A model generated the notes under the pieces. It was not told where the DNA came from. It searched no databases and saw nothing but the letters and a program-made list of their open reading frames with translations. The translations under genes and the position numbers were made by a program. Below, in pieces: positions 31,629 to 39,527 of a stretch of 64,000 nucleotides of DNA. Numbering within the stretch: position 1 is the first letter of the stretch; each line of letters starts with the position of its first letter. The stretch lies in NCBI GenBank assembly GCA_015056325.1, contig SVGL01000010.1:1-64000 (forward strand), read 5' to 3'. The stretch is from Clostridiales bacterium (lineage in GTDB: Bacteria > Bacillota > Clostridia > Christensenellales > Aristaeellaceae).

Positions 31629-32429
31629 TTATGTGCGGCTGCCCCAGCCCCACAAATTCAGGAATCGGATACCTTCGCTCAAGCGCTTCATGATCTCCGG
31701 CAGGTTGCGGGACTTCTGCTGCTTGTCGTGGGTGACGACCATGTCAGGGTGGTAGACGATAGAACCCATCTCCAGTGCGCGGCGGCTCAAATCGCTTTCG
31801 CCGTGGGTGAGGAAGAACTTGGGGTCCAGGCCCTTGAGCTGGTGCAGGGCGTGGGTGCGGATCAGCAGGAAGCAGCCGGAGGCGGTCTCCACGCTGGTGG
31901 GGGTGCGGATGTCGGCATCTGCCAGGGTGTATTCGTCATCCCAGCTTTTGAAGGGGCCGGGGTACCGCCTGAGCGCATGGCCCAGCAGGTACTTGAAGCA
32001 GGGCGTGCGGCGGGGCTGGGGGACAACCTTGCCGTCCTTGTCCAGGACCTTTGGGGTGAGGATGACGCAGTCCTTGTTATGTTCCATGTAGGCGACCATG
32101 TTGGAGAGGACATGCTCGTCAAAGGTGACGTCCGGGTGGCAGAGCAGATGATACTGGCTGCGCAGATTGGGCAGGACGAAGTTGTGGCCGCCGCTGTAGC
32201 CCAGATCCTTGCGCTGGGGGAAATACTGCACGCCCGGGCACTGCCACTGCAGGTGCATGCCCAGGGTGCCGCGTGGGCAATTGTCCACCACGTGGAGCTC
32301 CAGATCGATATCGCTTTCCTGGAAGGACTGCACTGCATGCAGCACCATCATGCCGGAATTGTACAGCACGATGCAGGCGCTCAGCACCGGTTCGGTAAAG
32401 ATCGACATGGACATCCACCCCGCAGTCAT
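31629..32429 (-). CDS. Family 2 glycosyltransferase (rhamnosyltransferase-like)
   Basis: 266 residues, no membrane segment. The GT-A core shows LSACIVLYNSGMMVLHAVQS, LELHVVDNCPRGT, a modified RKDLGYSGGHN, and the acceptor region SGCFLLIRTHALHQLKGLDP with KFFLTHGESDLSRRAL, similar to WbbL/RfbF-type rhamnosyltransferases of wall polysaccharide synthesis. The donor metal site often written DXD appears as CHPDVTF. Alternative starts exist at 32414 and 32408; the first ATG was kept. It is divergent from the GntR gene, so that regulator may control it. Confidence 0.8.
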   Translation of the reverse strand: MTAGWMSMSIFTEPVLSACIVLYNSGMMVLHAVQSFQESDIDLELHVVDNCPRGTLGMHLQWQCPGVQYFPQRKDLGYSGGHNFVLPNLRSQYHLLCHPDVTFDEHVLSNMVAYMEHNKDCVILTPKVLDKDGKVVPQPRRTPCFKYLLGHALRRYPGPFKSWDDEYTLADADIRTPTSVETASGCFLLIRTHALHQLKGLDPKFFLTHGESDLSRRALEMGSIVYHPDMVVTHDKQQKSRNLPEIMKRLSEGIRFLNLWGWGSRT

Positions 32430-32442
32430 AAATACTCATCCT

Positions 32443-32471
32443 ATTCTACCGCGAAAAGGCGGATTTGTCCA
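32443..32471 (-). promoter_or_regulatory. Promoter of the GT2 gene
   Basis: Minus-strand TGGACA (32466-32471), 17-base spacer, TAGAAT (32443-32448), close upstream of the gene. It is divergent from the GntR promoter, with only eight bases between the two -35 boxes. Confidence 0.6.
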
Positions 32472-32479
32472 CAAAAGAG

Positions 32480-32508
32480 TGGAAATTTCCCATAGGAAAT
32501 GATATAAT
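32480..32508 (+). promoter_or_regulatory. GntR gene promoter with candidate operator
   Basis: TGGAAA (32480-32485), 17-base spacer, TATAAT (32503-32508) with extended -10 TGA. A perfect palindrome GGAAATTTCC (32481-32490) overlaps the -35 and could be a binding site for the GntR protein itself. Confidence 0.55.
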
Positions 32509-32552
32509 ACAACTGATACGTCTTCGATTTTCTTCACGGAAGGGGATTGACC

Positions 32553-33263
32553 ATGGAAAAGGCCCTCCATGCCGACAGTGCGAGCCCTCTGTACCGCCAG
32601 CTGATGCAGCGCATCCGGGCGGACATTGCCTCTGGAGTGTACCCGGTACACAGCCGCATTCCCACCGAGGCGGAGCTGGGGGAGAGCTATCATGTCAGCC
32701 GTGTGACGGTGCGAAAGGCACTGGCGGAGCTGACTCGCGAAGGCCTCCTGCGCCGCATGCAGGGCAAGGGCACCTATGTCTGCGCTCCCCGGCTGAAGAG
32801 CAACCTGCGGGAAATCACCAGCTTCCACGAAGCCTGCCTGATGATGGGCTGTACCCCTGGGACGAAGGTCATCTCTGCCCAGATCCTTCCTGCGGAGGAG
32901 GACGTGCGCCAGAGCCTCTCCCTGACGGAGGAAGAGTGCGTGGAGATTGTCCGCCTGCGCCTGGCAGATGATGAGCCGGTGATGCTGGAAACCAACCGAT
33001 TTGCTCCCAGGTATGCAGGCCTCCTGCGGGAGGATCTGAACGGCTCTCTCTACCACCTGCTGAGCAGGCAGGGCATCGAGGCAGCCAGTGGTATGCATGA
33101 GATCAGCCTGTGCTATGCCACTGCCCAGCAGGCAAAGATCCTGGAGGTGGACCCCGGCACGGCGCTTCTGCAGCTCAATCAGGTGATCTACGACCAGCAC
33201 GGCGCGCCCCTGCACACCTCCCATCAGGTCATCCGCGGGGATCGCTTCACCTTCCGCATTTAA
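32553..33263 (+). CDS. GntR-family (HutC/UTRA-type) transcriptional regulator
   Basis: 236 residues. The N-terminal winged helix (about 12-80) contains PLYRQLMQRIRADIASG, PTEAELGESYHVSRVTVRKA and GLLRRMQGKGTYV, which is the GntR signature. The C-terminal UTRA ligand domain (about 95-236) contains SFHEACLMMG and the ending LHTSHQVIRGDRFTFRI. UTRA regulators bind small sugars or amines, often sugar phosphates. ATG at 32553 is preferred over a TTG six bases upstream because of spacing to GGAAGGGG. The effector is unknown; the divergent glycosyltransferase is the likeliest target. Confidence 0.92.
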   Translation: MEKALHADSASPLYRQLMQRIRADIASGVYPVHSRIPTEAELGESYHVSRVTVRKALAELTREGLLRRMQGKGTYVCAPRLKSNLREITSFHEACLMMGCTPGTKVISAQILPAEEDVRQSLSLTEEECVEIVRLRLADDEPVMLETNRFAPRYAGLLREDLNGSLYHLLSRQGIEAASGMHEISLCYATAQQAKILEVDPGTALLQLNQVIYDQHGAPLHTSHQVIRGDRFTFRI

Positions 33264-33295
33264 GGCGAGTAAATCAATAACGAAAGGCATTCATT

Positions 33296-34288
33296 ATGGC
33301 AAAATTTGCAGTCTTTATTGACCTGGAAAACTGCGGCGCGAAGGTTGCTACCCTCGACTCCGTGCTGGAGAAGGTCAAGATTCGCGGTGATATCCTGCTG
33401 GGTAAGGTGTATGGCTACACCGACCGCTTCTCCGATTTGAAGGAGGTGCTGCTCAGCAATACCTTTACCGTGGTGCCCAGCCTGCGCTATGGCATCGCCC
33501 AGAAGAACAACGCGGACATTCAGCTGGTCATCGACGCCCTGGAGGTCGCCTATACCAACGATCTGATCGACTCCTTCTGCATCGTTTCCGGCGACAGCGA
33601 TTATGTGCCCCTGGTGGGCAAACTCAAGTCCATGGGCAAGTTTGTGTTGGGCATCAGCCGCTCGGAGGCCACGTCGAATATCTTCCTCAATGCCTGCAAC
33701 GAGTTCCAATTCCTGGAGGGCGTGAGCCGCAAGGCTGCCGCGCCGGAGCGCAAGGGCCGCAAGCCCGCCGGCGGCGAGGAGACCGTGGCCGAGGCCGACC
33801 TGAACAAGCTGATCGTCTCCATCATCGACGAGGCCACCGGCATGGACGAGATGTACGCCTCCGAGCTCAAGGGCGTGCTGACCCGTCTGCGCCCGGACTT
33901 CAACGAGAAGGCCTACGGCTGCGCCAGCTTCTACAAACTCCTGGCCAAGCTCTCTGCCAAGTACGGCGACATCTACGTCAAGAACGACAACTTCAACGTG
34001 ATGGTGTCCATCAACGCAGGCATGGAGGGCGCAGAGGTGCATCCCCAGCTGACCCGCGACAACTGGAAGGAGGCCTTTGCCGCTCAGCTCTCTGCCTATA
34101 AGGACGGCGGTTTCGAGCGCGTCAACCCGTCCATCCTCAAGGCGGACATCCTCACCACCTATCCTGATTTCAACGAGCGCAACATTGGTTTCAAGCGCTT
34201 CTCTGACGTGATGAAGCAGCTGGAGAAGGACGGCCTGGTCAAGGTCGAGATGGACGAACAGCGCACGATGCTCATTAAGTTACTTTAA
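33296..34288 (+). CDS. NYN-domain (PIN-like) putative RNase with two LOTUS/OST-HTH domains
   Basis: 330 residues. Residues 1-145 form a NYN domain: FAVFIDLENC with acidic Asp9 and Glu11, NADIQLVIDAL, and SGDSDYVPLVGKLK (about 98-111), the set of acidic residues expected for a metal-dependent RNase. A charged linker (KAAAPERKGRKPAGGEE) follows. Two winged-helix LOTUS/OST-HTH domains come next, at about 167-238 (ASELKGVLTRLRPDFNEKA) and 255-330 (ILKADILTTYPDFNERNIG). Proteins of this design (YacP/limkain-like) are thought to bind and cut structured RNA. The start follows GAAAGG; it is 32 bases after the GntR gene and may be co-transcribed with it. Confidence 0.85.
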   Translation: MAKFAVFIDLENCGAKVATLDSVLEKVKIRGDILLGKVYGYTDRFSDLKEVLLSNTFTVVPSLRYGIAQKNNADIQLVIDALEVAYTNDLIDSFCIVSGDSDYVPLVGKLKSMGKFVLGISRSEATSNIFLNACNEFQFLEGVSRKAAAPERKGRKPAGGEETVAEADLNKLIVSIIDEATGMDEMYASELKGVLTRLRPDFNEKAYGCASFYKLLAKLSAKYGDIYVKNDNFNVMVSINAGMEGAEVHPQLTRDNWKEAFAAQLSAYKDGGFERVNPSILKADILTTYPDFNERNIGFKRFSDVMKQLEKDGLVKVEMDEQRTMLIKLL

Positions 34289-34300
34289 GGAGAATGAATT

Positions 34301-34894
34301 ATGATCACCGGATTCACCCGTGAGACCGCTCTTGCGGCTCTGCAGCAGTACAACAAGGAAGCATTCCACATCCAGCACGCCCTGACGGTGGAGAAGGCGA
34401 TGCGCTGGTTTGCCTGTGACCTCGGCTACGGCGAGGACGCTGACTTCTGGGCCTTGGTGGGCCTGCTGCATGACATCGACTTTGAAATGTGGCCCGACGA
34501 GCACTGCAAAAAGTGCGTCGAGCTGCTGGAAGCGATCAGCGCCACCCCTGAGTTCATCCACGCCGTATGCAGCCACGCCTACGGTCCCTGTTCCGACGTG
34601 GAGCCTGTCCACGAGATGGAGAATGTGCTCTTCGCCGCGGACGAGCTGACGGGCCTGATCGGCGCGGCGGCCCGCATGCGCCCCTCCAAGTCCTGCACGG
34701 ACATGGAGGTGTCCTCCCTCAAGAAGAAGTTCAAGGATAAGAAGTTCGCTGCCGGCTGCAGCCGCGACGTGATCCGCGAGGGCGCCGAGCGCCTGGGCTG
34801 GGAGCTGGAAGTCCTCATGGAAAAGACCATCCGCGCTATGGCCGCCACCGAGGCTGAGATGCTTTCCGAGCTGGAAATGCTCACCCAGGGATGA
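34301..34894 (+). CDS. HD-domain phosphohydrolase
   Basis: 197 residues. The HD signature is seen as HIQHALTVEKAM (His23, His26), the metal pair LLHDIDFE (His57, Asp58), a third histidine around AVCSHAYG, and a distal Asp in FAADELTGL. This matches small HD hydrolases annotated as predicted nucleotide or hydrolase enzymes of unknown substrate. It is 12 bases after the NYN-LOTUS gene with AAGGAG as ribosome site, so the two form one operon. A shared role in nucleotide or RNA turnover is a guess from context only. Confidence 0.85.
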   Translation: MITGFTRETALAALQQYNKEAFHIQHALTVEKAMRWFACDLGYGEDADFWALVGLLHDIDFEMWPDEHCKKCVELLEAISATPEFIHAVCSHAYGPCSDVEPVHEMENVLFAADELTGLIGAAARMRPSKSCTDMEVSSLKKKFKDKKFAAGCSRDVIREGAERLGWELEVLMEKTIRAMAATEAEMLSELEMLTQG

Positions 34895-34941
34895 AAAGTC
34901 CCCGATGATTCGTTATCATCATGACGAAAGGAGTGCGGACG

Positions 34942-35481
34942 ATGAAGCATCTTCGCCGATTGATCTGGCACATTGCATCCCGGCTGTTGATTGTGACGCT
35001 GGTGCTGGGGCTGCTGGTGACTGGCTTTTACTACGCCATGAACATGACCAACATCTACGTTGTCCTCAAGGATGGCATGGCCCGCCGCGCCCAGGTGGTC
35101 ATGATGACCGAGGACATGGACGAGCTGCGCAAGTACTTCTACGACAGCTTCCTCAACCGTGACGGCGCGGTGCAGACCGTTGTCAACGGAACCACGCCCT
35201 ATCAGGCCTACAACATCGTGGGCATCGACCACCGCCTGTCCATGGGCTTTACCTGGGTCTGGCCCTGGGATACTACCGCCCGTGTGGACATCGTGGAGCG
35301 CATCCCAGCCATTGACGGCCGTGTGAAGGGCACCGTGGCGGAGGAGTACATCGCTCGCTACGGCAATGACGCCCTCTACCCGCCGGACTGGGCCAGCGCC
35401 CGCTACCGCGCCACTCTGGTCAAGGAGAACGGCCAGTGGAAGATACTGAGCATCCAGACCATTGAGAGGCTGGAGGAATAA
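34942..35481 (+). CDS. Membrane-anchored protein of unknown function
   Basis: 179 residues. The start at 34942 (MKHLRRLIWHIASR) is chosen because GAAAGGAG lies at the right distance; an ATG 21 bases upstream precedes that site. One transmembrane helix covers about residues 14-36 (RLLIVTLVLGLLVTGFYYAM). The rest is probably extracellular, with sequences such as YQAYNIVGIDHRLSMGFTW and VKENGQWKILSIQTIERLEE that suggest an NTF2-like or SnoaL-like small fold (the final strand pattern is typical of calculated-activity domains). No motif identifies the function. Confidence 0.7.
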   Translation: MKHLRRLIWHIASRLLIVTLVLGLLVTGFYYAMNMTNIYVVLKDGMARRAQVVMMTEDMDELRKYFYDSFLNRDGAVQTVVNGTTPYQAYNIVGIDHRLSMGFTWVWPWDTTARVDIVERIPAIDGRVKGTVAEEYIARYGNDALYPPDWASARYRATLVKENGQWKILSIQTIERLEE

Positions 35482-35483
35482 TG

Positions 35484-35514
35484 AAGGAGCGCCCCAGTGT
35501 GGGACGCTCCTTTT
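35484..35514. terminator. Terminator between convergent genes
   Basis: Stem AAGGAGCGCCCC / GGGACGCTCCTT with the loop AGTGT, followed by TT on the plus strand. It separates the membrane-protein gene from the LUD gene. Confidence 0.8.
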
Positions 35515-35519
35515 GCTTG

Positions 35520-36131
35520 TCAGTACCCTGCTTCCTCATCCACCAGCACGATGGTGATCTTGTGCCCGCCCACGGGCCGCTCAATGATGGAGGTCACGTT
35601 GCACATGCTTTTCTCGCAGTTGGCGGCGTCGCAGCGGTCAAGGGTGGCGCAGGGGGTGTTCAGGCCCAGGCGACGGGCGTTTTGCGGACAGGCAACGGTC
35701 TTGATGCGGGCGATGGCCTGGGGGATGCCGCCATTCACCAGCTTGTTTGCACCGGCGATGACGATGACCTGCTTCGGTCCGGCAATCATCGCGCCGACGC
35801 GGTTGCCTGTGCCGTCAATGTTGACGAGGCACCCGTCCGCCGTGATGGCGTTGGAGCTGGTCAGGTACACGTCGGCAGCAGCTGCCAGAGCGAATACCCC
35901 GGGCTTGGATTCATCGTTCTTCCAGTGCCAATGGGTCATTCGACCCGTTTTCTTTAACTCGTCATATAACCCCATCTCCCGCACGGTGACGCTGCCTCCA
36001 AAACCCACAGAAGCGCCCTCGGGGATCATCTTCAGTACGATGGCCTTGGCGTCTTCCATGGTTTTGGCGTGGTGCACGGGGAAGGCTTTCTGGGTCAGGG
36101 CGTAAATCGTGTTGGCCATCAGGGTGGTCAT
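35520..36131 (-). CDS. LUD-domain protein (LutC/YkgG, DUF162 family)
   Basis: 203 residues. The family pattern is clear: MTTLMANTIYALTQKAFPVH, MIPEGASVGFGGSVTVREMG, LTSSNAITADGCLVNIDGTG, and GPKQVIVIAGANKLV. The C-terminal part carries cysteines in NTPCATLDRCDAANCEKSMC, as seen in single-domain clostridial LUD proteins. LUD proteins take part in lactate oxidation complexes, but stand-alone copies have unknown activity. The ribosome site is GGAGGAACCGCC. It follows the GH8 gene by 12 bases on the same strand. Confidence 0.85.
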   Translation of the reverse strand: MTTLMANTIYALTQKAFPVHHAKTMEDAKAIVLKMIPEGASVGFGGSVTVREMGLYDELKKTGRMTHWHWKNDESKPGVFALAAAADVYLTSSNAITADGCLVNIDGTGNRVGAMIAGPKQVIVIAGANKLVNGGIPQAIARIKTVACPQNARRLGLNTPCATLDRCDAANCEKSMCNVTSIIERPVGGHKITIVLVDEEAGY

Positions 36132-36143
36132 GGCGGTTCCTCC

Positions 36144-37271
36144 TCAGTAGATGCGGTACATGCCGCTGAGCATCAGCAGGCAGAAGAAGTACAGGCAGTT
36201 GTCGTAGTAGCGGCGCGGGCCCTTGCGCAGGGGCTCGTTCCAGAAGCGGCGGAGCCAGTCCTCCGCGTGGGGGCTGTCGGAGGCGATGGAAGCCGCGCCC
36301 AGCACCGCTGTAATGGCTACGGGATGCATCGCGGGCTCGTCGAAGGGGGTGCCGTCCAGGTGGTAGGCGCGGAAGTCCTCCTGTGCGACGGGTGCGAAGA
36401 AGTCCTGCAAACGGGTGACGACCCGGGCGGTCGCGTCGTTACGGCCATTCCAGAGGGTGTCCAGGGCGATGTTCAGGGCCACGCGGTAGGCGTCGGAGTA
36501 ATAGGCGAAGGGCTTGCGGAACATGAGGCGGGTTGAGCCGTCGTATTCAGTGTACTCGGCGGACATGCCCGTCACTGGATGGGCGGAGGACGCGATGAAT
36601 TCCCGGCTGACACGGGCGGCCTCCTGCCAGAAGGAGCGGTCACAGGGGTCGGCGCGCTCAGCGAAGACCTGGTAGAAATGGGGCAGGTGATAGCTGGGGT
36701 CGGTGTAGAGGGCCTCAGGGACAAAGCGAATGTGGTGGTTATCGGGATCCCACATGGGCTGGCCGCCTGCAACCATCTCATGCTGGTGGACGCAGTGCCG
36801 CAGGATGGTGCGGGCTTGCTCGGCGTAGTTATACAGGCCCTCGCCGTCGTCCCAGCGGGCGGAAGCCAGGAAGAGCGCCATGGCGAAGTACTCCTCGCCG
36901 TCGGGGGCGGGGCCTTCCGCGTTATGCTTGCCGTCCAGCTGCACCGACCAGGCAAAGTAGCCCTCATACTTGCCGCTGCGCTGGCGCATGTAGCGGTCGG
37001 AGAAGGCCCACAGCTTGTTGAAGATATCCTGCCTGTCCATCTGAACGGCCATCATCATGCCGTAGGACATGCCCTCGGTGCGGGCGTCGTGGTTGCCGGT
37101 GTCCTCCATGCACCCGGAGCCCGGGCGGCATTCGCTGTCATCATCAACCTCATGGTAGAACTTCTCCTCCGGATCGAAGAAGATGGTGTGGAAGGCAGAC
37201 TCCACCTTGGCGAGGACTTCTTCGTCACTTACGCCGATGCGGGCAAACTGGTTGGGATAGATGCGCTCCAT
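36144..37271 (-). CDS. GH8 reducing-end xylose-releasing exo-oligoxylanase (Rex-like)
   Basis: 375 residues, no signal peptide, so it is cytosolic. The start at 37271 (MERIYPNQFARIGVS) follows GGAGG. The GH8 signature ARTEGMSYGMMMAVQMDR contains Glu66, which corresponds to the general acid of GH8 Rex enzymes (numbered 70 in the Bacillus enzyme). Other family blocks are YFAWSVQLDGK, GEEYFAMALFLASARW and FAYYSDAYRVALNIALD (the Asp is the candidate base). Rex enzymes release xylose from the reducing end of imported xylo-oligosaccharides. No xylan transporter or xylose genes are adjacent, so it appears as an isolated gene together with the LUD gene. Confidence 0.85.
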   Translation of the reverse strand: MERIYPNQFARIGVSDEEVLAKVESAFHTIFFDPEEKFYHEVDDDSECRPGSGCMEDTGNHDARTEGMSYGMMMAVQMDRQDIFNKLWAFSDRYMRQRSGKYEGYFAWSVQLDGKHNAEGPAPDGEEYFAMALFLASARWDDGEGLYNYAEQARTILRHCVHQHEMVAGGQPMWDPDNHHIRFVPEALYTDPSYHLPHFYQVFAERADPCDRSFWQEAARVSREFIASSAHPVTGMSAEYTEYDGSTRLMFRKPFAYYSDAYRVALNIALDTLWNGRNDATARVVTRLQDFFAPVAQEDFRAYHLDGTPFDEPAMHPVAITAVLGAASIASDSPHAEDWLRRFWNEPLRKGPRRYYDNCLYFFCLLMLSGMYRIY

Positions 37272-37339
37272 CGTGCACCTCCGCAAAACGAATTGTTCTG
37301 CTGGGATATTCGACAACGCGGGGCCCAATTCCTGCCTGA

Positions 37340-37368
37340 TTGACAGCATTGACCGATGGTGCTACAAT
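37340..37368 (+). promoter_or_regulatory. Cysteine desulfurase promoter
   Basis: Perfect TTGACA (37340-37345), 17-base spacer, TACAAT (37363-37368) with TGC extended -10, 32 bases before the start codon. No IscR-like gene or site was recognised. Confidence 0.75.
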
Positions 37369-37399
37369 AACCGAAGTACATCCGCAAAGGAGAATCCCC

Positions 37400-38548
37400 A
37401 TGCGCCGCATTTATCTGGACAATGCCGCCACCACCGCCGTTTCCCCCGAAGTCATGGAGGCCATGCTGCCCTATTTCACCGGGGTGTACGGCAACGCCTC
37501 GTCCATCCACGGCTATGGGCGGGAGGCCAAGCGGGCCATTGAGACTGCCCGCCGTCAGGTCATGAAGGCGCTGAATGCCGCTGCGCCCCAGGAGATCTAC
37601 TTCACCGCCGGCGGCACCGAGAGCGACAACTGGGCCATCAAGGGCCTTGCGCTGGCGAAGGGCTCCGGTCACATCATCACCACGGTGATCGAGCACCACG
37701 CGGTGCTGCACACCTGTCAGTGGCTGGAGAAGCAGGGCTTCGACGTCACCTATCTCCCGGTGGACGAATACGGCCGGGTGACAGCCGCCCAGGTGAAAAA
37801 GGCGCTGCGGGAGGATACGATCCTCGTCAGTGTGATGGCAGCCAACAACGAAGTCGGCACGATTCAGCCTATCGCGGAGATCGGCAAAATCTGCCGGGAG
37901 CGCGGCGTGCTCTTGCACACCGATGCTGTACAGGCTGTAGGCGCCATTCCCCTCGACGTGCAGGCGATGAACATTGATTTGCTGTCCCTGTCCGGGCACA
38001 AGCTCCATGGGCCCAAGGGTGCGGGCGCACTGTACGTCCGCAAGGGCGTGAAGATCGACACACTCCTCCACGGAGGCGCCCAGGAGCGGGGCTTCCGTGC
38101 CGGCACGGAGAACGTCCCGGCCATCGTGGGTCTGGGCAAGGCCGTTGAGATCGCCTGCCAAAACCTTGACGAAAATGCTGCACGCATGGTGGCCCTCCGT
38201 CAGCGGCTGATCGACGGCCTGATGGCCCGTGTTCCCGGTACCCGGCTGAACGGCCACCCCGCGGAGCGCCTGCCGGGCAACGCCAACCTCTCCTTCGACA
38301 AGGTGGAGGGCGAGGCGCTGCTGCTGCGGCTGGACCTGGTGGGCGTGGCGGGCTCATCCGGCAGTGCGTGTACCTCCGGTACCCTCGATCCCAGCCACGT
38401 GCTGCTGGCGCTGGGGCTCACCCAGGCCCAGGCCAACGGCGCCCTTCGGCTGACCATCGGCACTGACACCACGGAGGAGGAGATCGACCAGGTGCTGGAC
38501 ATCCTGCCGCCTATTGTGGAAGACCTGCGCCGCATGGTATCCCGATAA
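37400..38548 (+). CDS. Cysteine desulfurase (NifS/IscS family)
   Basis: 382 residues. A PLP enzyme that takes sulfur from cysteine for Fe-S clusters or tRNA thiolation. The start [16 protein letters not shown] follows AAAGGAG; the open frame extends 20 residues upstream through the promoter and ribosome site. The PLP lysine is Lys201 in [10 protein letters not shown], and the sulfur-carrying cysteine is Cys324 in GSACTSG. Length and motif spacing match group I enzymes. Neither iscU nor thiI/mnmA is next to it, so its partner is not evident from this window. Confidence 0.93.
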   Translation: MRRIYLDNAATTAVSPEVMEAMLPYFTGVYGNASSIHGYGREAKRAIETARRQVMKALNAAAPQEIYFTAGGTESDNWAIKGLALAKGSGHIITTVIEHHAVLHTCQWLEKQGFDVTYLPVDEYGRVTAAQVKKALREDTILVSVMAANNEVGTIQPIAEIGKICRERGVLLHTDAVQAVGAIPLDVQAMNIDLLSLSGHKLHGPKGAGALYVRKGVKIDTLLHGGAQERGFRAGTENVPAIVGLGKAVEIACQNLDENAARMVALRQRLIDGLMARVPGTRLNGHPAERLPGNANLSFDKVEGEALLLRLDLVGVAGSSGSACTSGTLDPSHVLLALGLTQAQANGALRLTIGTDTTEEEIDQVLDILPPIVEDLRRMVSR

Positions 38549-38555
38549 AAAGAAG

Positions 38556-38589
38556 AACGCCGTCCCGGAAGCTTCCGGGACGGCGTTTT
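38556..38589. terminator. Bidirectional terminator
   Basis: A perfect inverted repeat: AACGCCGTCCCGGAA on one side and its complement on the other, followed by TTTT (plus) or a TTCTTCTTTTT run (minus). It ends the desulfurase gene and the convergent DUF975 gene. Confidence 0.9.
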
Positions 38590-38597
38590 GTGTGGCA

Positions 38598-39527
38598 TTA
38601 TTCGGCAGCGGTTTCCTCGGCAGGGGCGAGTTCCTCCGCAGCGGGCTGTTCTTCCACGCGCTTCAGGTAGAAGATGGTGTGGCACAGGTACATGCGTACG
38701 GAGTAGTACAGCGCCAGGGCGAGGTACACCACCAGCATGCCGATGCCAAGCAGGGAAACCAGCAGTGGCGAGTCGGCAACCAGGTTCATCGGTGCACCAA
38801 AGGCGACCGCCATCACCATCATCATGACGAACATGACCAGGAAGATGGGGATGATCAGCTTGAAGGCCTGCCACTTGTGGCCCTTCATCATGGCTTTGGA
38901 CTGCTTCACGCAGTCGTTGATGCGGGTGTCGGGCTTGTCCGCCAGGATATACAGGGACAGCATGTACCGGTAGGAGGCGGGCAGACCCAGGGCCAGCATC
39001 AGCACCATGCCGACGCCCATCAGGCTGTAGACCGCGATGATAAAGGCCTCCAGAGAGAAGGGCAGGGTAGCCAGATCAACGCCGCCATAGACGATAATGA
39101 CCAGCACCATCAGCGCGATCAAAGCCAGCATCATCAGGCCATAGCCGGGCAGCATCCACAGGAAGGCCTTCAGGGCGACCCACATGTTCAGGCCAAAGGC
39201 CTTGAAGGTCATGCTCATGCGGCGGAACACAGCGCCCACCGTGACCTTTTCACCATCGCGGCACAGGCCGATCATCGCGCTGAGCATGCCCATCATCAGA
39301 CCGCAGGTGAGGATGCTGATGCCCACCGTTGCCGGCAGAGCCAGCATCTCATACAGGATGGGCATACGGGCAACCAGGGGGACAAGCAGCATGGAGACAG
39401 TCATCGACAGGACAACGGGGATACCCAGGGCCACGGCAATCATGCCCAGCAGCGGCCAGCGATGGGCTTGCATCAGGACCTTGGCGGTTTTGCGGGTCTG
39501 GACATTTTCAGCAGAGAGGCGCTTCAT
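38598..39527 (-). CDS. DUF975 family membrane protein (second of a pair)
   Basis: 309 residues. The start at 39527 (MKRLSAENVQTRKTAKVLM) follows AAGGAG and lies inside the end of the upstream gene (20-base overlap). Five or six transmembrane helices are visible. The DUF975 features are NMWVALKAFLWMLPGYGLMM and the YRYMLSLYILADKP...NDCVKQSKAMMKGHKWQAF block, in which MKGHK is the family hallmark. The tail is Glu/Ala-rich. These proteins are common in Clostridia; the function is unknown. It shares the fold and blocks of its upstream neighbour and is probably a tandem duplicate. Confidence 0.85.
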   Translation of the reverse strand: MKRLSAENVQTRKTAKVLMQAHRWPLLGMIAVALGIPVVLSMTVSMLLVPLVARMPILYEMLALPATVGISILTCGLMMGMLSAMIGLCRDGEKVTVGAVFRRMSMTFKAFGLNMWVALKAFLWMLPGYGLMMLALIALMVLVIIVYGGVDLATLPFSLEAFIIAVYSLMGVGMVLMLALGLPASYRYMLSLYILADKPDTRINDCVKQSKAMMKGHKWQAFKLIIPIFLVMFVMMMVMAVAFGAPMNLVADSPLLVSLLGIGMLVVYLALALYYSVRMYLCHTIFYLKRVEEQPAAEELAPAEETAAE

